Assembly (NCBI GenBank): GCA_020747065.1
Contig: JAGMVK010000002.1
Coordinates: forward strand, 3,286,001-3,350,000
Direction: 5' to 3'
DNA length: 64,000 bases
DNA from: Cadophora sp. MPI-SDFR-AT-0126
Taxonomy: Eukaryota; Ascomycota; Leotiomycetes; Helotiales; Ploettnerulaceae
The first letter of the stretch is position 1. Each line of letters begins with the position of its first letter. A program made the translations under genes and the position numbers. A model generated the notes under the pieces. The model saw nothing but the letters and a program-made list of their open reading frames with translations, had not been told where the DNA came from and did no database searches. Below are positions 11,012-22,109 of this stretch, piece after piece.

Positions 11012-13856
11012 ATGCGTCTGCTACATTTCAATAACGATGGCGATTTCAGCCTGACCGAGTTCTTTGAAGACGATATCCCCGAGTACGCTATACTTTCGCA
11101 CAGATGGGGAGCGGAGGAGGTCACTTTTAAGGGTTTAATAGATGGCACAAGTAAAGGCAAGGCTGGCTACGGCAAAATACAGTTCTGCGGAGAGCAGGCT
11201 AGGCGTGATGGCTTGAAATACTTCTGGGTTGACACATGCTGTATTGACAAATCGAGCAGTGCTGAGCTCTCTGAAGCTATCAACTCGATGTTTCGCTGGT
11301 ATCAGAAAGCGGCCAGATGCTACGTTTATTTATCGGATGTTTCGACGGGGGAGTGGAAGGCAAGTGATGCGTCCGCGGAGTGTACATGGGAATCTGCTTT
11401 CCGAGCAAGCAAATGGTTTACACGAGGCTGGACCTTACAAGAACTCCTTGCTCCAAGATCAGTTGAATTCTTCTCCCGAGAAGGCAACCGACTAGGAAAT
11501 AAGAGAACTCTAGAGCAACAAATCCACGAGATCACAGGAGTCCCCACTACAGCGCTTCAAGATAAACCTCTCTCCCAATTCGACATCGATGAACGATTCT
11601 CGTGGGCAACAAGTCGACAAACCACACGCAGAGAAGACAAGGCATATTCGCTTTTTGGTATTTTCGATGTCCAAATGCCCCTTCTTTATGGCGAAGGAGA
11701 AGTCAAGGCGTTTCAGCGGCTTCGGGAGGCAATCGACAAACCTTTGAAAGGTAAGTTTTATCCCGACAGCCGATGCCTAACGCACCTCCTGGTAATCGCA
11801 ACGATCCAGCTGAACCGGCGCTAATGTCATCCCTACCGGCAGAGCAACTAGAGACTCCACCGAACCCGTCGATCGTCATACCCTTCAGCCGCGACACAGA
11901 CTTCATCGAGCGAGGGATACTTGATCAGATTCACCAGAAATGTGCTGTCTTGGGATCTCGAATCGCACTCGTCGGCTTGGGCGGCGTCGGGTAAGCGCAA
12001 ACGCTCCTGCTAACATAAACTGCTGACGGGTTTGAAGCAAATCGCAACTCGCCATCGAATATGCTTATCGAACTCGAGACCGCTCGCCGGAGACATGGGT
12101 TTTCTGGGTTCACGCAAGCAACGCTGCTCGGTTTGAGCAAAGCTTTCGGGACATTGCAAACTGCGTTAAAATCTTTGGACGCCAGAATCCACAAGCTAAT
12201 ATCTTCCGGCTCGTGCACGACTGGCTGTGCGACGATAGGAAGGGAAAGTGGATTCTGATACTTGACAATGTGGATGATGCTGGCTTTCTCGTCAAGGATC
12301 GAAGGACTAGGCAGGATAGGCAAACAAGCGGCGGAGAGAACGGGAACTCAACGTCGCTCATGTCATACCTGCCGCGATGCACGCATGGATCGATTCTTGT
12401 AACGACGCGGAGTCAAGATGAGGCCCTGAATCTAGTTGAACAGCGCGACATTATCACAGTCGACCCGATGAGTAGTGAAAATGCGCTAAAGCTCTTCGAG
12501 AACAAGCTGGGAGGAGACGATAACGGTAGTGATGACGCTGATGTCGCTGCTGAGCTTGTTGTAACACTAGAATTCATGCCACTCGCTATTGTTCAAGCAG
12601 CTGCATTCATCTTGCGCAGGAAACCACGATATTCCGTGCAGGAGTATCTTCAGAGCTTTCGCGAGAGCGATCGAAAGAGGACAAGTCTTCTGGACTATAA
12701 TGGCAAGCAGCTCCGTCGAGATAGGGAGGCGAAGAACTCAATCATCGTTACGTGGCAGATATCGTTCGATTATATTCGTCAGATCAGACCATCAGCGGCC
12801 GATTTACTTTCGCTCATGAGCTTTTTTGACCGGCAAGGAATCCCTGAGACCCTACTTCAAAATCGAAGCGAGCAAAGAAAGTCAAAACAGGACCAGAGAC
12901 AGACCACTGATGAAATTTACGTCGATAATGATACTGGCGACAGTGATAGCGACGCCAATACCACATCACAGTCTTCGATGAAGCATGGGTTTGAAGAGGA
13001 TGTCTCAGTGCTACGAAATTATTCATTCATCTCCGTCAACGCGAATGGCACGACATTCGAAATGCACGGACTAGTGCAGTTAGCAACGCGAAAATGGCTT
13101 GAGGCTCACGGGCTGATAGAGAGGTGGAAATATCAATTTATCCAGAATCTTGACGCAGAGCTTCCGACGGGAGAATACGAGAATTGGGAAAGGTGTCGGG
13201 CACTCTTCCCACACGCGCAATCGGCAGCAGTGCAGAAGCCAAGTGGACAAGATTCTTTGTTAAAGTGGACTTCAGTGCTTTACAAGGCAGCCTGGTACGC
13301 GTGGAAAATGGGTAATGGCATAGGGGCAGAGAAGATGTCGATTCAAGCAATGAAAGTTCGAAAGAAGACTCTCGGCGATGAGCATAGCGATACTCTAGAT
13401 GGGATGGCAATGGTGGGCTTGGCGTATAAGTATAATGGCCGTTGGGACGATGCGGAAGAGCTGGAGGTGCAAGTCATGGAGACTCGCAAGACGAAGCTCG
13501 GAGTAGACCACCCTTCCACGCTGACCAGCATGGCCAACCTGGCATCGACGTACAGGAACCAAGGCCGGTGGGATGATGCTGAGAAGCTGGAGGTACAAGT
13601 CATGGAGACGAGCAAGACGAAGCTCGGAGTGGACCACCCTTCCACGCTGACGAGCATGAATAACTTGGCATTCACGTGGAAGGAAAACGGCAAAGAAACT
13701 GAAGCTGTAAGACTTATGGAAGATTGTGTACGGTCTCGGAAACGTGTCTTGGGGCTAGATCATCCACACTGTATTTCATCCTGCACAGCTTTAGATGCAT
13801 GGAAGGCTGAGCAAGAGGATGTTGTATCGTCAGTCCAAAGTTCTAGAGATGGGTAA
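11012..13856 (+). CDS. NLR-type protein: HET - NB-ARC - TPR
   Basis: Three exons (11012-11750, 11810-11990, 12038-13856) give 912 aa. N-terminal HET domain (about 25-215; YAILSHRWGAEEVTF, FWVDTCCIDKSSSAELSEAI, GWTLQELLAP). The NB-ARC P-loop GLGGVGKSQLA is created exactly at the second splice junction (about residue 305). Walker B is KWILILDNVDD (about 378), a sensor-like GSILVTTRSQDEA follows, then a GLPL-like MPLAIVQAAAFI. C-terminal TPRs (about 750-890) are 42-residue units, two of them nearly identical at DNA level. HET is a death-inducing domain of fungal allorecognition, so the expected role is a receptor triggering cell death on recognition. All key nucleotide-binding motifs look intact. 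Confidence 0.88.
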
Positions 13857-14051
13857 ACTCGATAGATATTGAAGCGTACCATACTATCATAAAGATGTGT
13901 GATAGAGGTGCCGATTTATGCTTTATAGGTACTCAGCGTGAGTGTTTGAGCTTTTAAATGAGGCACCTATGTCGATATCGACTATTTCCAAGTAGAATCT
14001 CACGTGACCATCTGGAGGAAAAGGCTTTGAAATGTAGGTCCGGAGTCGGGT

Positions 14052-14487
14052 ATGTGGGGCTGTTCCCCACCAAGATCGTCACTCGCCTCGATCCGAGGTA
14101 CCGATTCGCGTGGCGATCTTGCATAAATCTGCACGCCACAGCCGCCACAAGGCTATTTACGATCTCCCGCATAGTGGGGTGCCTAAGAACTTGGCTAAGA
14201 CCCTTCTATGAGTTTTAGAGATGGTGCAAGCTCAGTGGTGCAGCTGTGGTAGAGGAAGTCTATTACGATATAAAAAGAGACTCTTTGTAAATCAGACGTA
14301 GGGCGACGACGCGAACGTGAATTTTTTTAGTCGGAGGCATTTAAGGTGTTCGGGAGTGGCTATAGAATCTAACTGAAAAGAAAATGTAAAAAAAATTAAG
14401 GTGTGCACCAGATTTACGATGGTTGAAGTCAATGTACCGGTTAAATTTTCCGGCACGCAGGGTTTTCCGGCACGGAGGGATGGACGT
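14052..14487 (-). repeat. Family-A long TIR, right arm of E1
   Basis: Reverse complement of the left arm with moderate divergence. It ends in GGGATGGACGT next to the target TA. Confidence 0.85.
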
Positions 14488-14630
14488 TACTAATTCTGAA
14501 TATGAATACATTCTATTGTCGTTGGTTTAAAAAAGATATTACGAAGAAAAAATCGGAATCCTTGCGATTTGATTGGTCTGTCTCGGCACGCAGGGTGTCT
14601 CGCTAGGCAGGGAGGGACGTTATGTTATTT
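14488..14630. mobile_element. Right half of a family-A-type MITE abutting E1
   Basis: From the E1 right boundary onward the sequence matches the right half of the intact 247-bp MITE at 39889-40135 (shared stretches around TCTGAATATGAATAC, GTCGTTGGTTTAAAA and the terminal GGGAGGGACGT, then TA). The left half is not visible on the other side of E1. Either E1 landed in a half-deleted MITE or the left half was lost later. Confidence 0.75.
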
Positions 14631-14740
14631 GATCAATATCATTCTAGAATTAAGAACCGACAGCATAGCATGTATACTAAGAGCACTGCATTATCATAAA
14701 GATCCAACCCCCCAACCGTGCAATTTCAAGCTCTTCTTCC

Positions 14741-15511
14741 TTACAGCAGAATACTTGCCACAACTGTCAACGCCATCACAAGACAGGCACAGGAGAATGC
14801 ACTGATACAATAACTTCCCACGCTACCTTTGTGGACTTCAATTCCAGGTCCCAAATCCCCAAGCCTTGATTGTACATAATACAATATGACAGTTGGGATG
14901 AGGAGGAATGCCAGACATAAACAACCGCATATTGTGCACACTCCAAGTCGCAGCAAGAAATGTACAAAAACAAGCAGCTTGGTGAATAATAGACAAGCAA
15001 ACAGCACAGCCATGAAGAGTATAAGTACCAGCCCAAATGTCAAACAAGTCTGGATGTTCACAGCTGTTACTTTAGCCAAAATCTCTTCCAAGGGCTGAAG
15101 AGCCCGAACGACATCACCTCCATCCATGTCAGAAATCTTGAGAGGTAAATCTCTACAGTCCGTCCGATCATCGAAACCAAGGCAAAACTGCTTGGTTCCA
15201 AGAGAGCAATTTCGAGGAATGGAACGACTGGAGCCAAGTGTCTCAACGGTACCGACGGCACTTTGAATTTTGCTAGCAGCAGCAAGGGGGTTGGTTGTCA
15301 AGCTTGCTACTCCGCTTTGAATGGGTCCGAGTGGGATGCCCCGATGCATAAGAGAGGGTACGGCGGCGAAGTTAAACTATATTCTTACAGTCAAAGTAGC
15401 AATGCCCGCTTTCTTGGTGTTGTCTTGGGCCAGGACAAGAGCACCTAATACTACACAAGTAATCGCAGCTAAAGAGAATATGCCCATGATAGTCCATCGT
15501 AACTGAAACAT
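14741..15511 (-). pseudogene. Multi-span membrane protein gene with one in-frame stop
   Basis: Reading from ATG at 15511, the frame is open to 14741 (256 codons) except for one TAG at codon 45 (15377-15379). Upstream of it lie FQLRWTIMGIFSLAAITC and a first hydrophobic helix; downstream the frame continues with three more strong helices (QTCLTFGLVLILFMAVLFAC, the CTICGCLCLAFLLIPTVILY region and the C-terminal CLVMALTVVASILL). The bases around the stop, GTAAGAATATAG, begin with GT and end with AG, but 12 nt is far too short for a spliceosomal intron. A single C-to-T change (CAG to TAG) is simplest, so I call it a young pseudogene or nonsense allele. Family not recognised. Confidence 0.6.
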
Positions 15512-15784
15512 TGTGTTGTTGACTTGGAAACATTTGTTTAAAGCAGTGGTTTAAATATTAAGAATAAAATAACATCTCAAATATGCTTTACGTTTTCCAT
15601 TTTTCAATTTTATTAATTAGAATTCAGGAATAGTAATCCCTCCTAAGTAGCGAGGAACTTGCTAAGTTACACCTAAGAAAAGGAAAAGTTGACTTCACGC
15701 AACTATATTCGGTATATACACGGTTTCCTTCGAGGAATACATGCAAACCAAATTTAAGGAATAGAAAATACTAAATAGACCCAA

Positions 15785-16068
15785 TTGAGAAGGTTTAGAG
15801 GTGGATAAAGGAAGAGTTGAAGAAATTTTCGTTGTGTACTGGCTTCTGTGGAGGTGTTAAGCAGAGATCCAAAGCCACTGGGATCAGGTTGATCCTAGTG
15901 CCTTTCGTCAATATTCTAACTGCTACTCGTTGAGCTTATCTTGAGTTTAGAGAATTTTTACTAAAAGATAAGTTAATTGAGTTGTGATTTATTGAATATG
16001 TGGTCTTGATTTGGAGGAGCTCGCTTAAAGTAGCCGAGAACAATGGCCCCAACACTTATATATTGAGT
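15785..16068 (+). mobile_element. Relic of the 3' end of a Tc1/mariner element
   Basis: This resembles the 3' end of the Tc1-type element at 44471-46872: a GAGAAGGTTTAGAGGTGGATAA-like stretch equivalent to the end of the transposase, the GATCAGGTTGATC region, and a degraded terminus (TCGCTTAAAG...TGGCCCCAAC) matching its TIR. Many substitutions and no open frame. It lies directly left of family-A block E2. Confidence 0.65.
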
Positions 16069-16141
16069 GATATGACCTTATAACCCTTCTATCCTCTCTT
16101 ACTTAGTGATCACTTATTAAACATTATTCTTACCTGGGCTA

Positions 16142-16560
16142 ACGTCCATCCCTGTGTAGCGGAAAACCCTACGTGCCGGAAAAAATAATAGGTACTTTGA
16201 CTTCAAGCATCGTAAAATCTATACACACCTCAATATCTCCTATATTTTCTTATAAGTTATATTCTATGGCCACTCCTAGACACCCTAAACCCTTCCTACT
16301 AGAAAATCACGTTCGTATTATCGCCCTCACGCTTGATTTGTAAAGAGTCTCCTTTTATGGCATAGTAGACTTCGTCCACCACGACTCTACCACCGAGCTT
16401 ATACTATCCCTAATACTTATCAAGGGTCTTATCTGAGCTCTAAGGCTCTCACTACTCTAGGAGAAATCATCATTAGCTTTGTGGTTGCTATGGCACGCAA
16501 ATTCATGCACGGTCGCCACGCCGACCGGTACCTCCAACCGAAGCGATCACCAGCCCCGCA
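16142..16560 (+). repeat. Family-A long TIR, left arm of E2
   Basis: Closest by eye to the left arm of E3 (46938-47373): both share the same variants in the first 120 bases (TACGTGCCGGAAAAA, TAGGTACTTTGACTTCAAGC). Confidence 0.85.
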
Positions 16561-17308
16561 CATACCGATAGCAGCACGTGATCGCTGATGGCCTTATGGC
16601 TGTGCAGAATCTTGGCAAACGTACCGACCAGCCCTGTAGCCTTGCAATCCAACTCAACCTTGGCCATGCCTCTGGTTACCAAGTCAACTCTAGAGAATTC
16701 GCCACCTCACAAGGGTGTGGCCGGAGTGGGTCGGCCGTCCTCCCTGTTAACGCAGGCAAATTGCAGAGAGCGCCCAAGTCAACGTGCTAACTAGCATACA
16801 TATCGCTGATTCTGCTACAGCTGAACAGCGCAATGAAAAATAGAGCCTAAACTACAGCCAAACGCATCTCCGCGGCCTCGGCGCGGAGACACTCGGACTT
16901 GCAGCCCCACAGTTCAACTCACGTACTGGCAGTATACCACCTTCGCATATATACCTCTCTAGCCATTACGATCCGCCCAATAAGCCCCTCCACCGCCCAG
17001 AACCGGACACAAAGCAATCACCTGCATTTGTTCTAGCCCCCGGATTTTTAGTGGAATAGGGAGTGCTATTTCAAGCTCGGGGTGATGACGCCGCTGATGG
17101 TGGAGAAGTGCATCTCCTCTTTGCTTCAACTCTTGCAAGCCCTCTACGTTTGGTTCTTTCTGAATAAGTTCAGAATTGCACTGACCTTGGACTTCCATTT
17201 TCTGGCTCAATCATTATCCCGTACCTGAGGATCTCAATGTCCACAGATTTTTAACCTGCAGCTCTTTATACCTCCTGTCCACTTAGACATGATCTTGCCT
17301 TAATTTCA
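16561..17308. other. Non-coding interior of E2
   Basis: GC content differs from the arms; only short overlapping ORFs. Probably 3' flank of the minus-strand NLR gene. Confidence 0.4.
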
Positions 17309-20300
17309 TCAAGGCCCCGGGCCTAAAAGAAACTCCATCATCATTTGTGTGGGCCTGACAAAATCTCTTGCGCCGAAACCTAGAAGAAGCTCCTCGACTG
17401 TCGCTTTCGGCTCCGTCGTGTAAGGTGAGTGAAGGTCAACAAAATCATCGATGGCTTCTACTTCGTAGGCGCCGCTTCTGATGATATGTAGTGGGCTGGC
17501 GTTGGTCTTGATTGTGTGGATTCCCGATGGCATTAATCCTGCCGGGGTCCCAATTGCATTCGGATTTGCACCCTCTGTCAGAAGCAACTTTGCCCCCTCA
17601 TAATCCAAACGAGCAATTGCAATTTGGAGGGGAGTCAACCCAAATAAAGTCGAATTTGGATCTGCTCCATGATCAATGAGCCACTCAAGGATGCACCCAT
17701 ACTCCGACGAACGGTGGCAGTCATTGTGGTAGTGGATAGCCGTACAGCAAAGCAGCAAAGTCGATTTATCTAACTTTCGGTAGAGTATATCCACCAGCTT
17801 CAAGAAAGGTAGGATACTATAATGGTTTCCAAGGCGTGCCAGAATGGTTAAAAGGGAACCATGTGTGTTCGCTTGCCCTGCACAACGATACTCAGCGCAA
17901 CTTAGATGTTCAAAGGGAATAGATTTCAGATCTTTCTCAACGACAAATGTCTCTGCGAGATTCCATGCGTGGTACCAAAGCAGATTTCCAAGAATCATGG
18001 ACTCGTTGTTGGCTACCGACTCCCACTGGAGGACAAGAGGTTCAAACTCATCATCGCTGATTGCATCGCTGATTGTGGCCTCGATTCGAAGTAGCCTCGT
18101 AAAGTGGGATTGCGAAGGACTCAGAAATCTGAAAGCGAGCTCATATAAGCTACTACATCTTGTGAGCAGTAGATCCCACTTCCGAATAATGATGGCGCCA
18201 TAGGCAAGACAGTAGTCTTGAAAATCGCTGAAAATATCGGGCTGGCCGGTTTCTTGACTTTCTTCGGCTTCTGTAGCACCTTTGAAGACCATTTCAGCGA
18301 ATTCTGTTCGCACAATCCGGTCATTTAGGGCAAAGAAATCCACCCCATCGACTCGACTATTGAAGATTCGTTCAGAATATAAAAACTCTTTGACGGTGTA
18401 ATGAGCAAGGAGCGCCACTTCCTTTCCCCCTAATGGGTCCTGCGTGATGCTTACCAAGCATCCGCACACCTCTCGAATTGTATCACAAACGTAGAAATGA
18501 CCATTCCCGGTTTCCTCTCGCATCCCGCTTACAATTGCAGATAGAAGAACTTCGGCACATATCGGATCTTCGTCTGAGATATGAACGTCTGCATGAGCAC
18601 ACAGAATTGCAAAGGCTCGTCGGGCAAACCGACGGTGCTGCGTGGGAATACTGGAGAGAATTCTCTCGTAAGTTTCGTCTAAAGTTTCTGGTAGATCATG
18701 TAGAGCTCGAGTGACAGCGCTTGGGGTCTTTAATCTCTCGAGGATATCAAGTTGACAGATAACCCAGCGAAACCTGGTTTCTTCATCAGTGGGGAAAGAC
18801 AAATGACCTTGTAACCTTACATTCCCTTTGCTCCTTTAGTCAACGCTTCTTCGATTTCCGTTCGGGCGCTTTCTGGCCATGCGCTGAATTTGCGGTTGGA
18901 TGCTAGCTCCGACCGTACGTAATGTTGGATATCTTGATCAACGAGACTATTGGACATGGCCATCGGGACAGCAAAATCGAGGAGGATGCGTTCGATGTCG
19001 AGATACTCACGACTTGTGACTAAGAGCTGAATCTTCCGAAATCGGTCATCGCTTCCAAGAGTTCTGAGAATATTGAGTAGTGATCTGTACGGCATACTCT
19101 CGTCCACGGCGTCAACCGTAATATATGCTACATCGAAGACTTCGAGGCTTGCTTCAAGACAAGCCAAAAGCTCGGGGAAGCCGGGCTCACATCCTTGTTG
19201 GTGTAGGGAGACCAGCCGCGAAGGGACCCGTCTAGCCCGACGGCACAGTTGGCTAATAACCCATCGAAGAAATGGACCCGCCTCGTCTTGTTTCCGAGCA
19301 AAGTAGCAATAGTAGTAAGCGTAGCCAACGCCACTAGTGTCCATAAACTTGGCTTTGAGCTGCTCAATAAGATAGGACGCCAAGACGGTTTTGCCCGCGC
19401 CTGGAATTCCATGAATCCACAGGCATCTGGTTCGTCTTTCCAACCAGTCCTTCCACTCCTGAGATCGGAGCGTCCAGACGCCGGTATGCTCTTCATGCAA
19501 TTCGTGTGCACGATTATGATTCCTAGAAGGGTTGGTGTGCTCGAGCCACTTGAGGATCTCATGATGTTGGTCAAATTTCAACGAGTCCAACAGCATTCGT
19601 TGTCGGTTTTCGTCTAGGGGCAGCAGTTTATCCTCCAAAGACTCTCTGATATGCTTCCGAAGCCGAATCAACGCATTTTCCCGTCCTTCGCCATATATGA
19701 GCGGCATATAGAGGTTGAAAATGCCTAGTAGAGAGTATGCGTTGTCTTCTTCGCGTCTTGTTTGACGTTTTGCTGCCCACGACATGCGCTCATCCACACT
19801 AAAATGAGACAAAGCGCTTCCCCGAAGGGCTTGGATGGCGATTCCGGTTATCTCATGGAGAGTTTGCTCTAGTGATTGCTTGTCACCGAGCCGCTGTTCC
19901 TCCTTGGAGAAGAATTCAACTGATTTCGGAGCGATAAGCTCTTGAAGCGTCCAGCCACGAGTAAACCATCTACTTCTCTTGAATACCGGTTTCCATCTTC
20001 GGGAGAACTCGTCGTCTCCAATTGAACCACTAACTGAAACATCGGACATATACACGTAGCATTTTGCCGCATCCTGATACCAGCGAAACATAGAGTTGAT
20101 CGCCTCAGTAAGCTCAGCGCTACTCGATTTGTCGATGCAGCAGGCGTCCACCCAGAAGTATTGCAAGCCATCACATCTAGCCCGCTCTCCGCAGAAACGG
20201 ATCTTGTCGAACCCCGCCTTGCTCTTTCCATCCCCTTCCATCATGTCCTTGAAGGTGACCTCCTCCAGTCCCCATGTGTGTGAGAGTATAGCGTATGGAG

Positions 20301-20364
20301 GAATATCGTCGAAGAATTGCGTCAGGCTGAACTCGCCATCGTTGTTGAAGTGTAGGAGGCGCAT
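17309..20364 (-). CDS. NLR-type protein: HET - NACHT - ankyrin
   Basis: Two exons on the minus strand (20364-18821 and 18773-17309; 47-bp intron) give 1002 aa. The splice restores the LTKGAKGMFRWVICQLDIL junction common in fungal NACHT proteins. N-terminal HET domain (about 24-215; YAILSHTWGLEEVTF, FWVDACCIDKSSSAELTEAI), NACHT P-loop GIPGAGKTVLA (about 315-325), Walker B-like YITVDAVDE, then a helical region and C-terminal ankyrin-type repeats (LEWLIDHGADPNSTLFGLTP, AKLLLTEGANPNAIG). The first 110 residues are very similar to the HET protein at 11012, but the nucleotide-binding and sensor parts are a different class, so the two share a HET cassette rather than simple whole-gene ancestry. Expected role: self/non-self sensing with HET-driven death. 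Confidence 0.88.
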
Positions 20365-21118
20365 TATTCAGACAGGATCTTAGAGAATCTCTGAGCGAAA
20401 GAATGTCGGGGAATAGTTCTCGTAGAGTCGATGTTCATGCGTTTGTGTGGGAATGTAGGCTGGGTCGAGGTTGTGCTCGTACTGCTCAGCTGGACGACAG
20501 CCTCGCGGCATGGCGTCGTTGCGCATTATCGCTACGAGCGCGCCAGTCCAGCGAATCGTGGCCAGCCACTGCAGAAGGTAATGGCGGACTGTCCGAGCCA
20601 TTCGAGCCTCTTTGTTACAGTATCAAAAGATCGATCATAGTCATCAGAGTCGAAGGACAAGGTATGCGCTCGTGACACGTAAGCTTATAATATGCAATAA
20701 TACGATCAATTTACGGTAACTGTAAATGTGATGGTAAATAAGCTGCTATAAGCACCTCTTTCGCTTATTAAGAATGCTTGGCGTAATGTGTACCTCCTCC
20801 CACCTTGTCCGGATAAATCCGGCATGAAGGTGGCCTTTCGCTCTACATCTTTAAACTTTGGAATTATATTATTTCTTGATAAGAGCTGCGTGCTATGGTC
20901 CCGAAATTTGGAGAAAGGCTAATGGTTATAATAGAGCAGGGGGGACAGCCGAAAGGGCTTTCAAAGCCATTAACGGGGCAATTGATAACATGACCACAAT
21001 TATAATATTTCTTACTGCAAAACTGAGCTCTTGTAGAGAAATGGCTCAAGAACAATAGCAAACTAATTATAACTTTATATCTTTATGTGGTAGAGATTTG
21101 AAACCCCTAACCCACGAT
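20365..21118. other. Upstream region of the HET-NACHT gene; holds a 34-bp hairpin
   Basis: No gene seen. At 20800-20833 two nested inverted repeats (CCACCTT/AAGGTGG and CCGGAT/ATCCGG) could form a hairpin. The remainder is AT-rich toward the E2 right end. Confidence 0.45.
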
Positions 21119-21164
21119 GTCGTTCCGGTACGTAGGGTTTTCCGGCACGTAGGGATGCACGTTA

Positions 21165-22080
21165 ATAAAGAAGTATTAACTTAACTTATTTAGAATTACT
21201 TTAAAAGCTTTTACTTAAAAAATTAAAAATATAATATCGACTCGAAGAAAAGTGGGACTCAAGGTGTGACGCCTTGCTCTAGAAAGACAGCTGTCACGTG
21301 TAACAACTGCCTCACATATCGACGAAGAGATATATGACGATAACAAGAGTCTCTTAGAATCTACAACTACGTAGTAAAGAAGGTATGGAGGGAGAGAGGT
21401 AATATACAGGGAGATTCGCTTCATCTCGTTTAGGCTCGCTTAGGCGGGCCCTGAAATCCAGTATCCACCCCAAGGCTCTGCCATGAGTCTCTGCCGTCAC
21501 ACTATGTAAGGGCGTATTAATAATTATAAAGGGAATCTCGGTTTATAGTAGTGTAAAGACCTGGGATAACGCAAAACTGAGTAGGTCACCAAATGTAAGG
21601 GGTAAAACACAAGAAGCCACTCGAGGGCTAAAATCCGAGGTGGAAAAAGTCTTCAATTCTTCTAATTCTAGGAGTAGAGGAGAGCTCTTATAAGCGGAGG
21701 GAGCTCGCTAAGGCTCGCAACTAACGTTGCCTAAGGCAACACCCTGATTCTGAATATGCGCCTCATTACAGTAGCTTCTTTATTTTTAACAATTTAATAA
21801 ACCAGTTGGTTTTAAATTAACTGTTTATTATAGTAAGCCTTATATTGTTTATTTATAATTACTCAGGGTTGTAGTGTTGGAGCTGCTGTTTTCGGCGGGT
21901 TTGGTCGCTGTTTTACGTGGGCTCGAACCCTCCACACCCCATCACGTGTGGCGTCCCAGGGCGCCTGGCGGCTAATCCTCGCCCCGCAACATCGACCGAC
22001 CTCTTCCTCTCTTCTGTTTCTCTGATCCCAGTTCTCGATGTCCTGACTTCATACCCCCCCCCCGTTTTGGGGGGGCCTTA
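21165..22080. other. AT-rich interval right of E2
   Basis: No gene. Near 22053 an uninterrupted C run and the following G run (CCCCCCCCCCGTTTTGGGGGGG) form a short perfect hairpin. Confidence 0.45.
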
Positions 22081-22109
22081 AGTGATCATCATGGCACTAC
22101 CCATCGTTC

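Larger units (their letters stand above)
10112..14487. mobile_element. Family-A TIR element 1 (E1), carrying a HET-NB-ARC-TPR gene
   Basis: A 4.4-kb block bounded by long inverted terminal repeats (left about 10112-10558, right about 14052-14487) and by a TA dinucleotide on both sides (10110-10111, 14488-14489). The outermost bases read ACGTCCATCCCTGCGT and contain a 17-bp direct repeat of CCCTGCGTGxCGGAAAA. The arms stay recognisably alike for about 440 bp, down to a shared inner segment near GGTGGGGAAC. No transposase ORF lies inside; the cargo is the NLR gene at 11012-13856. TA duplication and TIRs suggest mobilisation by a Tc1/mariner-like enzyme acting in trans (inference). Confidence 0.8.
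16142..21162. mobile_element. Family-A element 2 (E2), asymmetrical, carrying a HET-NACHT-ANK gene
   Basis: Left end: a full family-A long arm (16142 to about 16560) after TA at 16140-16141. Right end: only about 40-45 bp match the TIR (tandem CCGGCACGTAGGG units ending GCACGT, then TA at 21163-21164). The sequence inside that right end does not resemble the long arm. Whether both ends belong to one element or the right end is from another family member is not settled. The 5.0-kb interior holds one intact NLR gene on the minus strand and no transposase. Confidence 0.6.
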
